A DNA stretch of 14,752 nt from Leptolinea sp. UBA5366 (GCA_002407845.1 DHPK01000010.1:161906-176657), one strand, 5' to 3'; shown: positions 1 to 7,581, numbered from the stretch's first letter. The notes: a model not told the origin generated them from the sequence alone. Made by a program: numbers and translations.

Positions 1-258
1 AAGCAATGCGGCGGAAGTTTTATTCACCACCCGCGGAATGCCGCTCCGGTCCTGGGTGTAGACCTGATGGGTCACATCGATCAGCAGACGTTCCGGGCTG
101 GTTTGATGTGCGTAACATGCCAGCTTGTGCAGCCGAGGATCACCCCGATCGGGTTTTATAAACAGCCATTTTTTAATTCCGGCGAAATAAAGGTAAAGAA
201 GCGGGGATAGAATCCTGTTGGGAAATCTGTCTGCCAGTTTTCTCAGAATTTTTCTCAT
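1..258 (-). CDS. Glycosyltransferase, N-terminal fragment (partial at left edge)
   Basis: An open frame of 86 codons starts at ATG 258 and runs off the left edge without a stop. The peptide begins MRKILRKLADRF, is basic and partly hydrophobic, and at residues 59-78 reads LIDVTH, then a short spacer, then SGIPRVV. That arrangement (DVT/DVS, about ten residues, TGIQRVV-like) is known from the N-terminus of a group of GT1/GT4-like glycosyltransferases that build cell-surface polysaccharides. Only this motif supports the call, because the catalytic domains lie outside the window. No strong Shine-Dalgarno sequence precedes the ATG. The gene is divergent from the dipeptidase gene, with 87 bp between the two starts. 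A different protein sharing the motif is possible. Confidence 0.6.
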   Translation of the reverse strand, partial: MRKILRKLADRFPNRILSPLLYLYFAGIKKWLFIKPDRGDPRLHKLACYAHQTSPERLLIDVTHQVYTQDRSGIPRVVNKTSAALL

Positions 259-308
259 TTATCGATTTTACCATTCCAGACCGGGAACTGTGCGTCAGAC
301 AACGACCT

Positions 309-340
309 TATAATATAGAGACAATATGCGGGCAGGGAGA
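309..340 (+). promoter_or_regulatory. Probable promoter -10 box and RBS of the dipeptidase gene
   Basis: A perfect TATAAT lies at 309-314 and an AGGGAGA Shine-Dalgarno sequence at 334-340, five bases before ATG 346. No good -35 hexamer sits 16-18 bp upstream of the TATAAT, so promoter strength is uncertain. The 87-bp gap with the divergent glycosyltransferase gene leaves room for only short control regions. Confidence 0.45.
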
Positions 341-345
341 ATGAT

Positions 346-1737
346 ATGAAAAATCAAGTGCGGTCAAAGTTTGAAACGATCTGGGATGAGATGATGGCTG
401 ATCTCGCTTCTTTGATTGCAATTAACAGCGTGCGGGGAGAAACCAGTCCGGAATTCCCGTTTGGCGAAGCGCCGGCGCAGGCTTTGGCTGCTGCCCTCGA
501 AATCGGACAACGCATGGGATTTACGGTTGAGAATGTGGATAACTATGCCGGGACAATCGATTTTGGGACGGGTGATGAGATGATCGGCGTGATGGCGCAT
601 TTGGACATTGTTCCTGCCGGCGATGGCTGGACGAGCGACCCTTTTACGCTCACGCTGCGCGATGGTCGCTATTATGGACGGGGAGTGATCGACAACAAAG
701 GTCCGGTGATTGCTGCCCTTTATGGCATGCGGGTGCTGAAAGAATTAGGCGTTCCGCTTAAGAAGAAAATTCGCCTGATCGTCGGCACAAATGAAGAGCA
801 GGGATCAGGCTGCATGCAGTACTATGCAGAACATCGGCCGATTCCCGCACTGGGGTTCACGCCGGACGGAAACTACCCGCTCATTTTTGCAGAAAAAGGG
901 AATTTTTGGACCTATCTGAAATTTCCCCCTGAAAAATCACCGGTGCTTGAAATGACCGGTGGCAATGCCTTTAATGCGGTGCCGGCTGAGTGCAGCGTGC
1001 TGCTTGATTCCGGGCTGGTTAATTTGAATGCGCTGAAACGATCGATCGATCCAGTGGACACCTTAGGATTCGAGCCGCAGTTTACCGAAGAAAACGGCAA
1101 TATTCGGATGAAAATCAAAGGGCGTTCCGCTCATGGCAGCACGCCTGAAAAAGGTGTGAACGCAGTTGTTTCCGCCTCAAAAATTCTGTCACGTTTCTTT
1201 GGACCAGACCAGACTGATCAGATGGTGCAATTTATTGCTGAAAAGATTGGGCGCGAGACGGACGGAAAATCGCTCGGACTCGCGGCAGCCGATCAGGAAT
1301 CAGGCAGCCTTACGCTGAATCTCGGCAAAGTTTCCCTCACTTCTGCCGAAAGATTTCTGGCAGTTGATATCCGCTTCCCTGTTTCTTTATCGTTGGCGGA
1401 GATGACGGCTGCCTATCAGCGCATGGCTGACCGGGAGGGGCTGACGTTTTCGATCATCGGCTCCGCAGAACCGCATCATGTTGCGAAAGACAGTTTTATC
1501 GTTCAGCAGCTGCTCGGAGTTTATCGAGAAGTGACCGGGGACAAGGATGCCGAAGCGCAAGCCATTGGCGGCGGCACGTATGCGAGAGCGCTGGGTAAAA
1601 ACTTCGTCGCTTTCGGTCCGGAATTTCCGGATTCTGAGCCGATGAATGTGCATGATGCGGATGAACATATTCGTAAAGACCTGTTTCTCGATCACTGCGT
1701 GATTTGCACACTTGCAATGGCAGCGCTGGCGGGCTGA
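346..1737 (+). CDS. pepV: M20 family dipeptidase, PepV type (Xaa-His/beta-Ala dipeptidase)
   Basis: A complete 463-residue cytosolic zinc dipeptidase of the M20/PepV family, close to the usual length of about 470. The family removes the N-terminal residue from dipeptides and serves in peptide nutrition. The metal and catalytic residues are visible: His85 and Asp87 in MAHLDIVP, bridging Asp116 in GRGVIDNKGP, general base Glu150 and metal ligand Glu151 in GTNEEQGSG, Asp174 in TPDGNYP, and His436 in EPMNVHDADEHI. His263 in the lid-domain motif SAHGSTPEKG is the residue that reaches into the active site across domains in PepV. The start at 346 is set by the AGGGAGA ribosome site; the ATG at 341 is out of frame. 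The gene stands alone, and its transcript should end at the hairpin at 1769-1798. Exact dipeptide preference cannot be read from sequence. Confidence 0.93.
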   Translation: MKNQVRSKFETIWDEMMADLASLIAINSVRGETSPEFPFGEAPAQALAAALEIGQRMGFTVENVDNYAGTIDFGTGDEMIGVMAHLDIVPAGDGWTSDPFTLTLRDGRYYGRGVIDNKGPVIAALYGMRVLKELGVPLKKKIRLIVGTNEEQGSGCMQYYAEHRPIPALGFTPDGNYPLIFAEKGNFWTYLKFPPEKSPVLEMTGGNAFNAVPAECSVLLDSGLVNLNALKRSIDPVDTLGFEPQFTEENGNIRMKIKGRSAHGSTPEKGVNAVVSASKILSRFFGPDQTDQMVQFIAEKIGRETDGKSLGLAAADQESGSLTLNLGKVSLTSAERFLAVDIRFPVSLSLAEMTAAYQRMADREGLTFSIIGSAEPHHVAKDSFIVQQLLGVYREVTGDKDAEAQAIGGGTYARALGKNFVAFGPEFPDSEPMNVHDADEHIRKDLFLDHCVICTLAMAALAG

Positions 1738-1768
1738 TCTCGGCTCCCGCGGCAAAGTTAAAAACAAT

Positions 1769-1798
1769 AAACCCTTCCTTGAATCCAAGGACGGGTTT
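1769..1798. terminator. Bidirectional intrinsic terminator between convergent genes
   Basis: AAACCC (1769-1774) pairs with GGGTTT (1793-1798). One mismatch follows, then T1776-A1791 and CCTTG (1777-1781) with CAAGG (1786-1790), closing a four-base loop. The + strand reads into a TTTT run. On the - strand the A-rich stretch at 1759-1771 supplies the U tract. It therefore can end both the dipeptidase transcript and the ten-gene sugar transcript arriving from the right. Confidence 0.85.
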
Positions 1799-1825
1799 TC
1801 TTATAAATTGAACAGAGCGAATTAT

Positions 1826-2752
1826 TTAGAGCGAAAAATCTTCCGGCAACCGAATCATCGCACCGGACTGGGTCACTGAAAAGCCGGCAGCGCGGTTTCC
1901 ATATTGACAGGCAGCGATCACATCGGCTTCAGTAAAAGCATTAAAATCAGGCAGTTCGATCATTTTGGTCAGGAAGCCGGCAAAGAACCAGTCCCCCGCT
2001 CCGGTGGTATCAACAACTTTGACAGGCTGTGTCGGAACCCGGCCAGAGGCGGAGGGCAGATAATAAGCTACGCCATCACTGCCAAGCGTCTCCAGAACGA
2101 TGCGCGCTCCGCGGTCGAAAAGCACTGCCGCGGCCTCGCTGCCTGTTTTCCGGGTAACCAGCTCCAGCTCCTCATCGGTGGCTTTGATGATATCTGCAAA
2201 CTCGAGCGCATCCGACAGATCTTCAAATGCGCGTTCATCACTCGGATGATTGTTGGGGCGATAATTTATATCGTAAGAGATGATCATGCCGCTATTCTTC
2301 GCGATTTTCAAAAGGTTTTTTTGCGTTTCTTTAGAAGAACCGGCGTAATGAATGTTTGAAGAAACATGCAGGATTGAATATTGCGTTATTTTGTCAATGT
2401 CAAGTTCGCTCATCGTCAGCATTTGCTCTGCACTGGGGCGGTTGGCGTAGGAGTAACTGCGCTGGTCGTTTTCGAGATTATGGACAAATACGAGACTCGT
2501 TCCATAATTCTTTTTATAGACTACCTGACTGGTATCAACCCCATAGCTGCGGATGCGGTCAACGAGAAAATGGCCAAAAAAATCTTCACCAACTCCGCCG
2601 ATATAAGCGCTGTTTACGCCCAATGAAGCGGCGACTGCTGTCAAGTTTGCGACGCTGCCGCCGGGACAAGCTTCAAAAATTGGATTCCCCTGATCAATTC
2701 CTTTTGGCAGGAAATCGACCACTGTTTCTCCAAAACCGATCAACCCATGCAT
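1826..2752 (-). CDS. PfkB/ribokinase family carbohydrate kinase
   Basis: A 308-residue cytosolic sugar kinase of the PfkB family, which phosphorylates the C6 or C1 hydroxyl of a ketose or related sugar with ATP. Residues 31-60 carry the N-terminal family signature (GGSVAN ... IGGVGEDFFG). DINYRP at 161-166 and TLGSDG at 222-227 match conserved blocks. The C-terminal signature DTTGAGD at 248-254 holds the anion hole and the catalytic base Asp254. Residue 255 is Trp, where Ala, Ser or Cys is usual. A longer frame reaches 2839, but its first 29 residues overlap the upstream gene; ATG 2752 is preceded by GGGAG at seven bases and leaves four bases after the upstream stop. It is the last gene of the sugar locus and ends before the terminator at 1769-1798. 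Fructokinase, allulose kinase or a 2-keto-sugar kinase are all possible. Confidence 0.9.
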   Translation of the reverse strand: MHGLIGFGETVVDFLPKGIDQGNPIFEACPGGSVANLTAVAASLGVNSAYIGGVGEDFFGHFLVDRIRSYGVDTSQVVYKKNYGTSLVFVHNLENDQRSYSYANRPSAEQMLTMSELDIDKITQYSILHVSSNIHYAGSSKETQKNLLKIAKNSGMIISYDINYRPNNHPSDERAFEDLSDALEFADIIKATDEELELVTRKTGSEAAAVLFDRGARIVLETLGSDGVAYYLPSASGRVPTQPVKVVDTTGAGDWFFAGFLTKMIELPDFNAFTEADVIAACQYGNRAAGFSVTQSGAMIRLPEDFSL

Positions 2753-2756
2753 AGTT

Positions 2757-3794
2757 TTACTCCCAATTAATTTGATAAGCTTTAACAGTTTCCGTGAATG
2801 CCCGGATATTTTCTTCAGGTGTGTTCGGCGGCAGTGCACATCCCGCCCCGATCACAATGCCCTTCCCTTGATAAATGTCCAAAATTTCTTGCGTTTCTCT
2901 TCTGACATCCTGCGGGGTTCCCAGACAAAAGACGCCTGAAGGGTCAATCGGTCCGAACGAAGTTGTTTTTCCGAAATAAGCCTTATGGGCTTTTCTTGGA
3001 TTTGTCTTATAGTCAAATTCCACTCCTGCAAATCCGATCTCAGCCAAATCATCGACTATTTTGTCCTGATTGCCGCAGATATGGCAGATTACCGGGATTT
3101 CAAGCGCGTTTAATACTGTTACCAACTTAAGATGAAATGGTTTTGCAAATTTTCGATACATGTTGGGGCTGATCAAGTCAGGCCCGCAGGTGCTGTCTCC
3201 AAAACTGGTGCAGTCCGCTCCGGCAGCAAATAGAATTTTATGGAATTCGAGATGAACATCAGTTGCCCGATCCAAAAGCACCAGCACTTTCGCTTCTTTT
3301 GCAGGATCTTTCAAGTCCATCATCAAGTCTTCCATGCCGCAGGCAAGCGCGGAGAGGCTGAATGCCATCTGATCGCAGCTGGCTCTGATGAAAATCTCAT
3401 CGCCAACTTTCTTTCGCAGTTCATAGATCGAATCGGCGCTGATCTTGACACGCTCGCTTTTAGCAATCTTTTCCGGCTCCATCGCGTCAATCGCGCCGTC
3501 GAGTCCCCCGGGAATGTGTCCGGTAACCCTTGCCGGCATATCCTCAGGATAATCGACCGGAACCCCGATTGCATCCGCCAGAATGCAGGTGTCGATGTCA
3601 TTCCAAATCCCGTCCAAGTCATATTTTCGCGCCATTGCGATGTGGCAGTCAGCAATCTTAGCGCCGCTCTCGCGGTACTGACGCATGGTGATGCCATATT
3701 CTCTGGCTGCCGGCATGAAATCATGCAGCATCATTGGCACGCGGTCGGTCTTTTCCCCGCTCAAGGCAGATTTAATTCGCTGATAACCGTTCAT
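2757..3794 (-). CDS. Uroporphyrinogen decarboxylase/MtaA-like family protein (putative corrinoid methyltransferase)
   Basis: A 345-residue protein of the URO-D/MtaA/CmuA superfamily. It starts with the family pattern MNGYQRIKSALSGEKTDRVP (residues 1-20). MtaA-type members move a methyl group from methyl-corrinoid to a thiol or folate, using zinc bound by an H-x-C...C motif. Here His238 and Cys240 (CHICGNQDK) and Cys319 (GAGCALPPNTPEENI) provide that full set, favouring methyltransferase-like chemistry over haem synthesis. No corrinoid protein, MtaB-like partner or other haem gene is in the window. The gene sits between the permease (63 bp upstream) and the kinase (four bp downstream), so it belongs to the sugar transcript. 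Its substrate is unknown; demethylation of a methylated sugar is only a guess. The RBS is a weak purine run (AAGAAGAAAG). Confidence 0.82.
   Translation of the reverse strand: MNGYQRIKSALSGEKTDRVPMMLHDFMPAAREYGITMRQYRESGAKIADCHIAMARKYDLDGIWNDIDTCILADAIGVPVDYPEDMPARVTGHIPGGLDGAIDAMEPEKIAKSERVKISADSIYELRKKVGDEIFIRASCDQMAFSLSALACGMEDLMMDLKDPAKEAKVLVLLDRATDVHLEFHKILFAAGADCTSFGDSTCGPDLISPNMYRKFAKPFHLKLVTVLNALEIPVICHICGNQDKIVDDLAEIGFAGVEFDYKTNPRKAHKAYFGKTTSFGPIDPSGVFCLGTPQDVRRETQEILDIYQGKGIVIGAGCALPPNTPEENIRAFTETVKAYQINWE
2760..2764 (-). promoter_or_regulatory. Ribosome binding site deciding the kinase start
   Basis: GGGAG on the - strand lies seven bases before ATG 2752 and overlaps the last codon and stop of the upstream UroD-like gene. 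It argues for translational coupling and against the upstream in-frame ATG at 2839. Confidence 0.7.
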
Positions 3795-3857
3795 ATGGTT
3801 GCTTTCTTCTTTTGAATAGAATCTTGGTCACGTCAGGCAGGCATGGACAAGCAGCGA

Positions 3858-4868
3858 TCAATAAGTCAGCTTCTGTTTCATGCGAGGCAGGAAGATGCTG
3901 ATCAGGACTGCACCGAAAAGCAGGAAACCGCGGATGACATATTGCATGTAAACGCTGACGTTCAACAGCGTCATGCCGTTTGAAATCACGCCGATGAAAA
4001 TCACACCCAGCATTGTGCCGGTGATCTTTCCGATCCCGCCCGTCATCGAAGTGCCGCCAATTACAACGGACGAGATGACGTCGGTTTCCCAGCCTTTGCC
4101 AAAGGTGAATGAGGCTTGCATGACCTGTCCGGATACCATGAAGCCGGATAAGGTAGATAATACTGCGGTCAGGGCAAAGCAGAACATCTGCGTTTTCATG
4201 ACATTGATACCGCTCAGCCGCGCTGCTTCTGAGTTTCCGCCGACTGCATAAATTGAGCGCCCCATCGAGGTAAGATCCATGATGAACCAGGTTAAGAAAA
4301 AGATGATCAGCAGCACAATCGCGGGAATTGGAATGATGCCGATCCGTCCGAAGCCGAGGTTGTTGAACCAGGCAGGCATCTTGCCGGCAATCGGGTACCC
4401 GCCGCAGATGATGCCGGCGAGTCCGAACAGAAAAAGCTGGGTTGCCAGCGTAATGATGAAAGCAGGCATTCCGAATTTCACATGTGAATAAGCATGGAAG
4501 CAGCCGACGACAATGCTGAAAAGCAGTGCTGCAATGATGCCGATGACAGCGGCCAGATCAACGCTGATGCCCCAAAGTTCAGGCAGCGTCTTGGCGAACC
4601 AGGCGGCAATTACGCCGGCGATCGCGACCACCGACCCGATTGAAAGATCGATCTGGGCGCAGATGATTACCATCGTCATGCCGAAGGCGATAACGCCCTT
4701 CAGCGCCACGGCTTTCAGAATGTTCAGCCAGTTGACTGTAGTCATAAACTTGTCAGTCATCAGAGTCAGTGCCAGAATCAGCAGCAGCAAAATGATCAGG
4801 ACAATATTGTCCAACAACAGCAAAATTGTTTTATTTAAGCGGTAGTTTGCGGTTTTTGTTGCGTTCAT
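3858..4868 (-). CDS. Sugar ABC transporter permease, RbsC/BPD_transp_2 family
   Basis: A 336-residue inner-membrane permease of the ribose/galactose/allose-type importers. About eight to ten hydrophobic segments are visible, starting at residues 15-37. The family pattern GVIAFGMTMVIICAQIDLSIGSV lies near residues 59-81, written here in two parts as GVIAFGMTMV and IDLSIGSV. The cytoplasmic loop GRSIYAVGGNSEAARLSGI contacts the ATPase. Only one permease gene is present, as in RbsC systems where it forms a homodimer. The start is supported by GGGGA on the - strand just before ATG 4868. It follows the ATPase gene by 36 bp and shares almost the same ribosome site. The transported sugar cannot be assigned. 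Confidence 0.93.
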   Translation of the reverse strand: MNATKTANYRLNKTILLLLDNIVLIILLLLILALTLMTDKFMTTVNWLNILKAVALKGVIAFGMTMVIICAQIDLSIGSVVAIAGVIAAWFAKTLPELWGISVDLAAVIGIIAALLFSIVVGCFHAYSHVKFGMPAFIITLATQLFLFGLAGIICGGYPIAGKMPAWFNNLGFGRIGIIPIPAIVLLIIFFLTWFIMDLTSMGRSIYAVGGNSEAARLSGINVMKTQMFCFALTAVLSTLSGFMVSGQVMQASFTFGKGWETDVISSVVIGGTSMTGGIGKITGTMLGVIFIGVISNGMTLLNVSVYMQYVIRGFLLFGAVLISIFLPRMKQKLTY

Positions 4869-4904
4869 CGTACTTTTCCCCGTTATCCGTTTTGATTTGA
4901 TTTC

Positions 4905-6419
4905 TTAAGCTGCTTCTTGCAGGGCGATTGCGGGCGAAATTTCACCCGACATACAACATTCATAAAGTTCTTCAATGGAGCATCTGGCTGGATCAACCTC
5001 GCCGATGATCTCTCCGCGATACATGATCAGCAGGCGGTGGCACACTTCGAGAAGTTCTTCCAACTCGGTCGAAACAAAGATGGATGAAATGCCTTCTCTG
5101 GCGCTGTTCCACATGATTTCAAAAATCTGTTGTTTGGCGTTGACGTCGATACCGCGCGAAGGCTCATCATACAGCATGATCATCGGTTTCGTATTAAGCC
5201 AGTTTCCGACAACAACTTTTTGCTGATTGCCTCCCGAAAGCGAACTGCAAGGATGATTGATGCCCGGAATGCGAATCTCTAAGTCGGTCACCTGCTTGGC
5301 AGAAATCTGATCGCGTTTGCGCTTGTTCTCGAGGAAATGCGCAATCTGGTTCTGTTTGATGCTTGCATAGCATAGGTTGTCTTTGATGGAATGAATCAGG
5401 ATCAACCCCTCTGTCTTGCGCTCTTCAGGCGTCAGACCAACGCGATGGCTGACCAATTTTTCAGGAGAAAAATTGGTGACGGACTTCCCATAGATTTCAA
5501 TCGTGCCGCTGGAAAAACCATCCGCTCCGAAAATGGATCGCAGCAATTCAGTCCGCCCGGAGCCCAGCATGCCGGCAATTCCGAGAACTTCACCCTTTTT
5601 CAGATCAAATGAGACATTCTGAAAAGCTTTCTTGCGAGTCAGTTTCCTGACTTTCATGACGACTTCATCTTGTGGAATGATGTCTTTCGGACGTTCGCGG
5701 ATTTTCACTTCTCCGAACATCATGTTGACAATGCCTTTATCGTCGATTTCGTCCATCGGCACCTGCCCGATGAATTTCCCATCACGCAGCACAGCCACTT
5801 CATCTGCTACTTGTCGCAGTTCCTGGAGTTTGTGCGTAATGTAAACGACGATGATGTTTCGTTCCTTTAGACTACGGACGAACTCAAGCAAATTTTGAAC
5901 TTCATTGACTGCCAGTGCGGATGTCGGTTCGTCCAACAGCAGGATTTTTGGAGAGTAAATCATTGCTTTCGTGATTTCAACGATCTGCTTTTGCCACATG
6001 CTGAGATCCTGAACCTGACGGCGCGGATCGATATTGACGCCCATCGTGCGCAGGAATTCTTTCGATTGGCGATAAGCTTCCGGCCAGTCAATAATCTTTC
6101 CTCGTTTTGGCATTCGATTCAAAAAAATGTTTTCAGCGACTGTCAGCCCCGGAATCAGGCTCATTTCTTGATAGACGGTCACAATGCCTTCTTTATGAGC
6201 GTCTCCCGGCGTCTTGCAGACTAACGGCTTTCCATCGATGAAGATTTCCCCGCTGGTGGGTTGGATCACGCCTGCGAGAAGTTTAACCAGGGTTGATTTT
6301 CCGGAGCCGTTCTTACCAATCAAAGCATAAACCTTGCCGCTTTCCATAGACATAGACACGTCGTCCAGCGCCCGGGTGCCTGGATATACCTTGACTATAT
6401 TCTTTACATCCAGCTTCAT
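4905..6419 (-). CDS. Sugar ABC transporter ATP-binding protein, RbsA/MglA family (two NBDs)
   Basis: A 504-residue cytoplasmic ATPase with two fused nucleotide-binding domains, the usual length for RbsA/MglA/XylG proteins. Domain 1 has Walker A GKNGSGKS (35-42), Q-loop YQEMSLIPGLTVAENIF, signature LSMWQKQIVEI (139-149), Walker B ILLLDEPTSAL and switch His196. Domain 2 has the degenerate P-loop GMLGSGRTE typical of this family, signature LSGGNQQKVVVGNW, Walker B MLYDEPSRGID and FVSTELEEL in place of a switch histidine. Domain 1 is therefore probably the main hydrolysing site. The Trp in the first signature (LSMWQ) is less common than Gly, Ala or Ser. GGGGA precedes ATG 6419. A strong hairpin separates it from the binding-protein gene. 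Confidence 0.95.
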   Translation of the reverse strand: MKLDVKNIVKVYPGTRALDDVSMSMESGKVYALIGKNGSGKSTLVKLLAGVIQPTSGEIFIDGKPLVCKTPGDAHKEGIVTVYQEMSLIPGLTVAENIFLNRMPKRGKIIDWPEAYRQSKEFLRTMGVNIDPRRQVQDLSMWQKQIVEITKAMIYSPKILLLDEPTSALAVNEVQNLLEFVRSLKERNIIVVYITHKLQELRQVADEVAVLRDGKFIGQVPMDEIDDKGIVNMMFGEVKIRERPKDIIPQDEVVMKVRKLTRKKAFQNVSFDLKKGEVLGIAGMLGSGRTELLRSIFGADGFSSGTIEIYGKSVTNFSPEKLVSHRVGLTPEERKTEGLILIHSIKDNLCYASIKQNQIAHFLENKRKRDQISAKQVTDLEIRIPGINHPCSSLSGGNQQKVVVGNWLNTKPMIMLYDEPSRGIDVNAKQQIFEIMWNSAREGISSIFVSTELEELLEVCHRLLIMYRGEIIGEVDPARCSIEELYECCMSGEISPAIALQEAA

Positions 6420-6432
6420 AATTTTTTCCCCG

Positions 6433-6460
6433 AATCTTTCAATCTTTCAAAGAATCTTTC
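6433..6460 (-). repeat. Three copies of GAAAGATT just upstream of the ATPase RBS
   Basis: The + strand carries AATCTTTC at 6433-6440, 6441-6448 and 6453-6460; the - strand transcript reads GAAAGATT three times. The copy at 6453-6460 is part of the hairpin arm. The other two can pair with the opposite arm (AATCTTTC in the transcript, 6486-6479), giving alternative folds that reach the GGGGA ribosome site of the ATPase gene. Confidence 0.6.
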
Positions 6461-6486
6461 CGGCATTTTTCAATGCCGGAAAGATT
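6453..6486 (-). other. Perfect 15-bp intergenic hairpin with GAAA loop (mRNA stabiliser/attenuator)
   Basis: The arms 6453-6467 (AATCTTTCCGGCATT) and 6472-6486 are exact reverse complements with a four-base loop, which reads GAAA in the - strand transcript. No U tract follows, so it is not a full terminator. It lies 28 bp after the binding-protein stop. Strong hairpins at this place are known in other sugar operons to protect the upstream mRNA and lower expression of downstream membrane genes; that role is inferred here. Confidence 0.75.
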
Positions 6487-6514
6487 TGTCCCTTAGCGGG
6501 TTCAAACGTCTGAT

Positions 6515-7477
6515 TTATTTGTAATGGCTGTCGATATATTCCTGAACAATTTCAGGTTCGCTGCGGACCAGCAGGGCGCCCGGAGTCACGGTTGTGTTCC
6601 CGGCTTTTTCAGTAACGTCGCCGTTGATGTAATCAATCAGCAGGCTGGCTGAGTCGTAACCTTGTTTGTAGGGATCCTGAATAACAACACCCTGCAGGAT
6701 GTCGCTTTCGTCCAGTAACAGATCGCAAAGGACTTCTGTTGCGTCATAGCCGAAGGAGAACATTTTTCCAGCCATGCCTGACTGCAGGATCGCCTGTGTT
6801 GCGCCGGTGATACCGCCGTCATTGGCGCCGTAGAAAATGTCGATGTCAGGATTCGCTGTGATAATGTCGTTGGCGGCTGCCAGCGCGGTGTCAGCTTTTT
6901 CAGCACCAAAGTCAGCGACGACTTCAAATTCAATGCCGGCTTCTGTCAAAGCATCCAGGAAACCATTGTAGCGGTTTTGTGACTGGACAGGCAGCTGGTG
7001 GTTGAAGTGCAGGATCGCAATTTTAATCGGGCGATCATACTTTTCTTTGATCCAGTCAGCAGCATATTTGCCGATGGTCGCGCCGTTGACTGCGTCGTCG
7101 GAGGTGTATCCGCCGACCAGGAAATCAACACCTTCAAGACCCATGTTGACGGTGGAAACTGCAACGCCGGCGTCATCCGCTGTTTTCAGCGTGGCGATTG
7201 AAGCAGTCGGATCCAACGGAGCGATACAAATACCTTTCACGCCCTGTCCAACATAAGTGTTGATCAGTTCAGCTTCGCGCGCGATATCATTGTTGGTGTT
7301 GTCTGATAACAGTTTCGCGCCTTTATCGTCGCAGGCATCCTGCATCCCTTTGACCAGGGTCTGCATGAATTCGTCATCTTGGAAAACGATGCCGGCAATG
7401 GTTACATCTTCTGCAAATGCAGAGGTGATTCCGGTAAGAATCAAAATCAGGGCAATCAGTAAACTAACTTTCTTCAT
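6515..7477 (-). CDS. Sugar ABC transporter substrate-binding protein, RbsB-like (Peripla_BP_4)
   Basis: A 320-residue secreted binding protein of the ribose/galactose type. Residues 1-22 form a Sec signal (MKK, hydrophobic core, then AFA before Glu23) with no lipobox cysteine, so the mature protein should be free rather than lipid-anchored. The mature part begins with TIAGIVFQDDEFMQTLVKGM and contains GVKGICIAPLDP, the QNRYNGFLDAL helix and FYGANDGGITGATQAI, all typical of type I two-lobed binding folds. A purine-rich ribosome site (AAAGGAAGAAG) precedes ATG 7477. A 183-bp leader separates it from the isomerase gene and holds a promoter candidate, and a hairpin follows its stop, so it may be expressed above its neighbours. 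The ligand is unknown, but the enzymes around it point to an aldose. Confidence 0.93.
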   Translation of the reverse strand: MKKVSLLIALILILTGITSAFAEDVTIAGIVFQDDEFMQTLVKGMQDACDDKGAKLLSDNTNNDIAREAELINTYVGQGVKGICIAPLDPTASIATLKTADDAGVAVSTVNMGLEGVDFLVGGYTSDDAVNGATIGKYAADWIKEKYDRPIKIAILHFNHQLPVQSQNRYNGFLDALTEAGIEFEVVADFGAEKADTALAAANDIITANPDIDIFYGANDGGITGATQAILQSGMAGKMFSFGYDATEVLCDLLLDESDILQGVVIQDPYKQGYDSASLLIDYINGDVTEKAGNTTVTPGALLVRSEPEIVQEYIDSHYK

Positions 7478-7508
7478 TTCTTCTTCCTTTCAAACTAATG
7501 AATGATTG

Positions 7509-7533
7509 AATGCATGAATTGGAATTATGCATT
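7509..7533. promoter_or_regulatory. Imperfect 25-bp palindrome in the binding-protein leader
   Basis: AATGCAT (7509-7515) and ATGCATT (7527-7533) are exact inverted repeats, and the interior repeats AATT on both sides of GG, so the whole element is a dyad with one extra base. It lies 32 bp before ATG 7477, downstream of the promoter candidate at 7582-7610. It could be a repressor operator or an mRNA stem. Confidence 0.45.
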
Positions 7534-7558
7534 TGACAACGATAGGAGGGATTCAGCC

Positions 7559-7573
7559 GTCCATTTTTTGGAC
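7559..7573. repeat. GTCCA/TGGAC inverted repeat
   Basis: GTCCA (7559-7563) and TGGAC (7569-7573) flank five T bases. A further TTGGAC occurs at 7595-7600, so this half-site lies on both sides of the -10 box at 7582-7587. It may be an operator; the short arms make chance possible. Confidence 0.3.
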
Positions 7574-7581
7574 CTATTTTA

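Noticed and set aside
1387..1788. Opposite-strand frame over the end of the dipeptidase gene
   Set aside because: It overlaps the conserved PepV C-terminus and extends into the terminator; composition looks like a frame shadow.
2753..2839. N-terminal extension of the PfkB kinase to ATG 2839
   Set aside because: The extra 29 residues are basic and not family-like, they lie inside the upstream gene, and a good GGGAG site marks ATG 2752.
2757..3794. HemE uroporphyrinogen decarboxylase in haem synthesis
   Set aside because: The zinc-type H-x-C...C motif, the GCALPPNTPEEN ending and the sugar-operon context fit MtaA-like members better, and no other haem gene is nearby.
3240..3815. Long opposite-strand frame (191 codons) over the UroD-like gene
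   Set aside because: It mirrors a clearly coding gene with family motifs; its own peptide has no recognisable domain and no plausible ribosome site was seen.
6453..6486. Intrinsic terminator between binding protein and ATPase genes
   Set aside because: The stem is strong but the - strand continues CTTTGAAAG, without a U tract, and the next genes belong to the same transporter.
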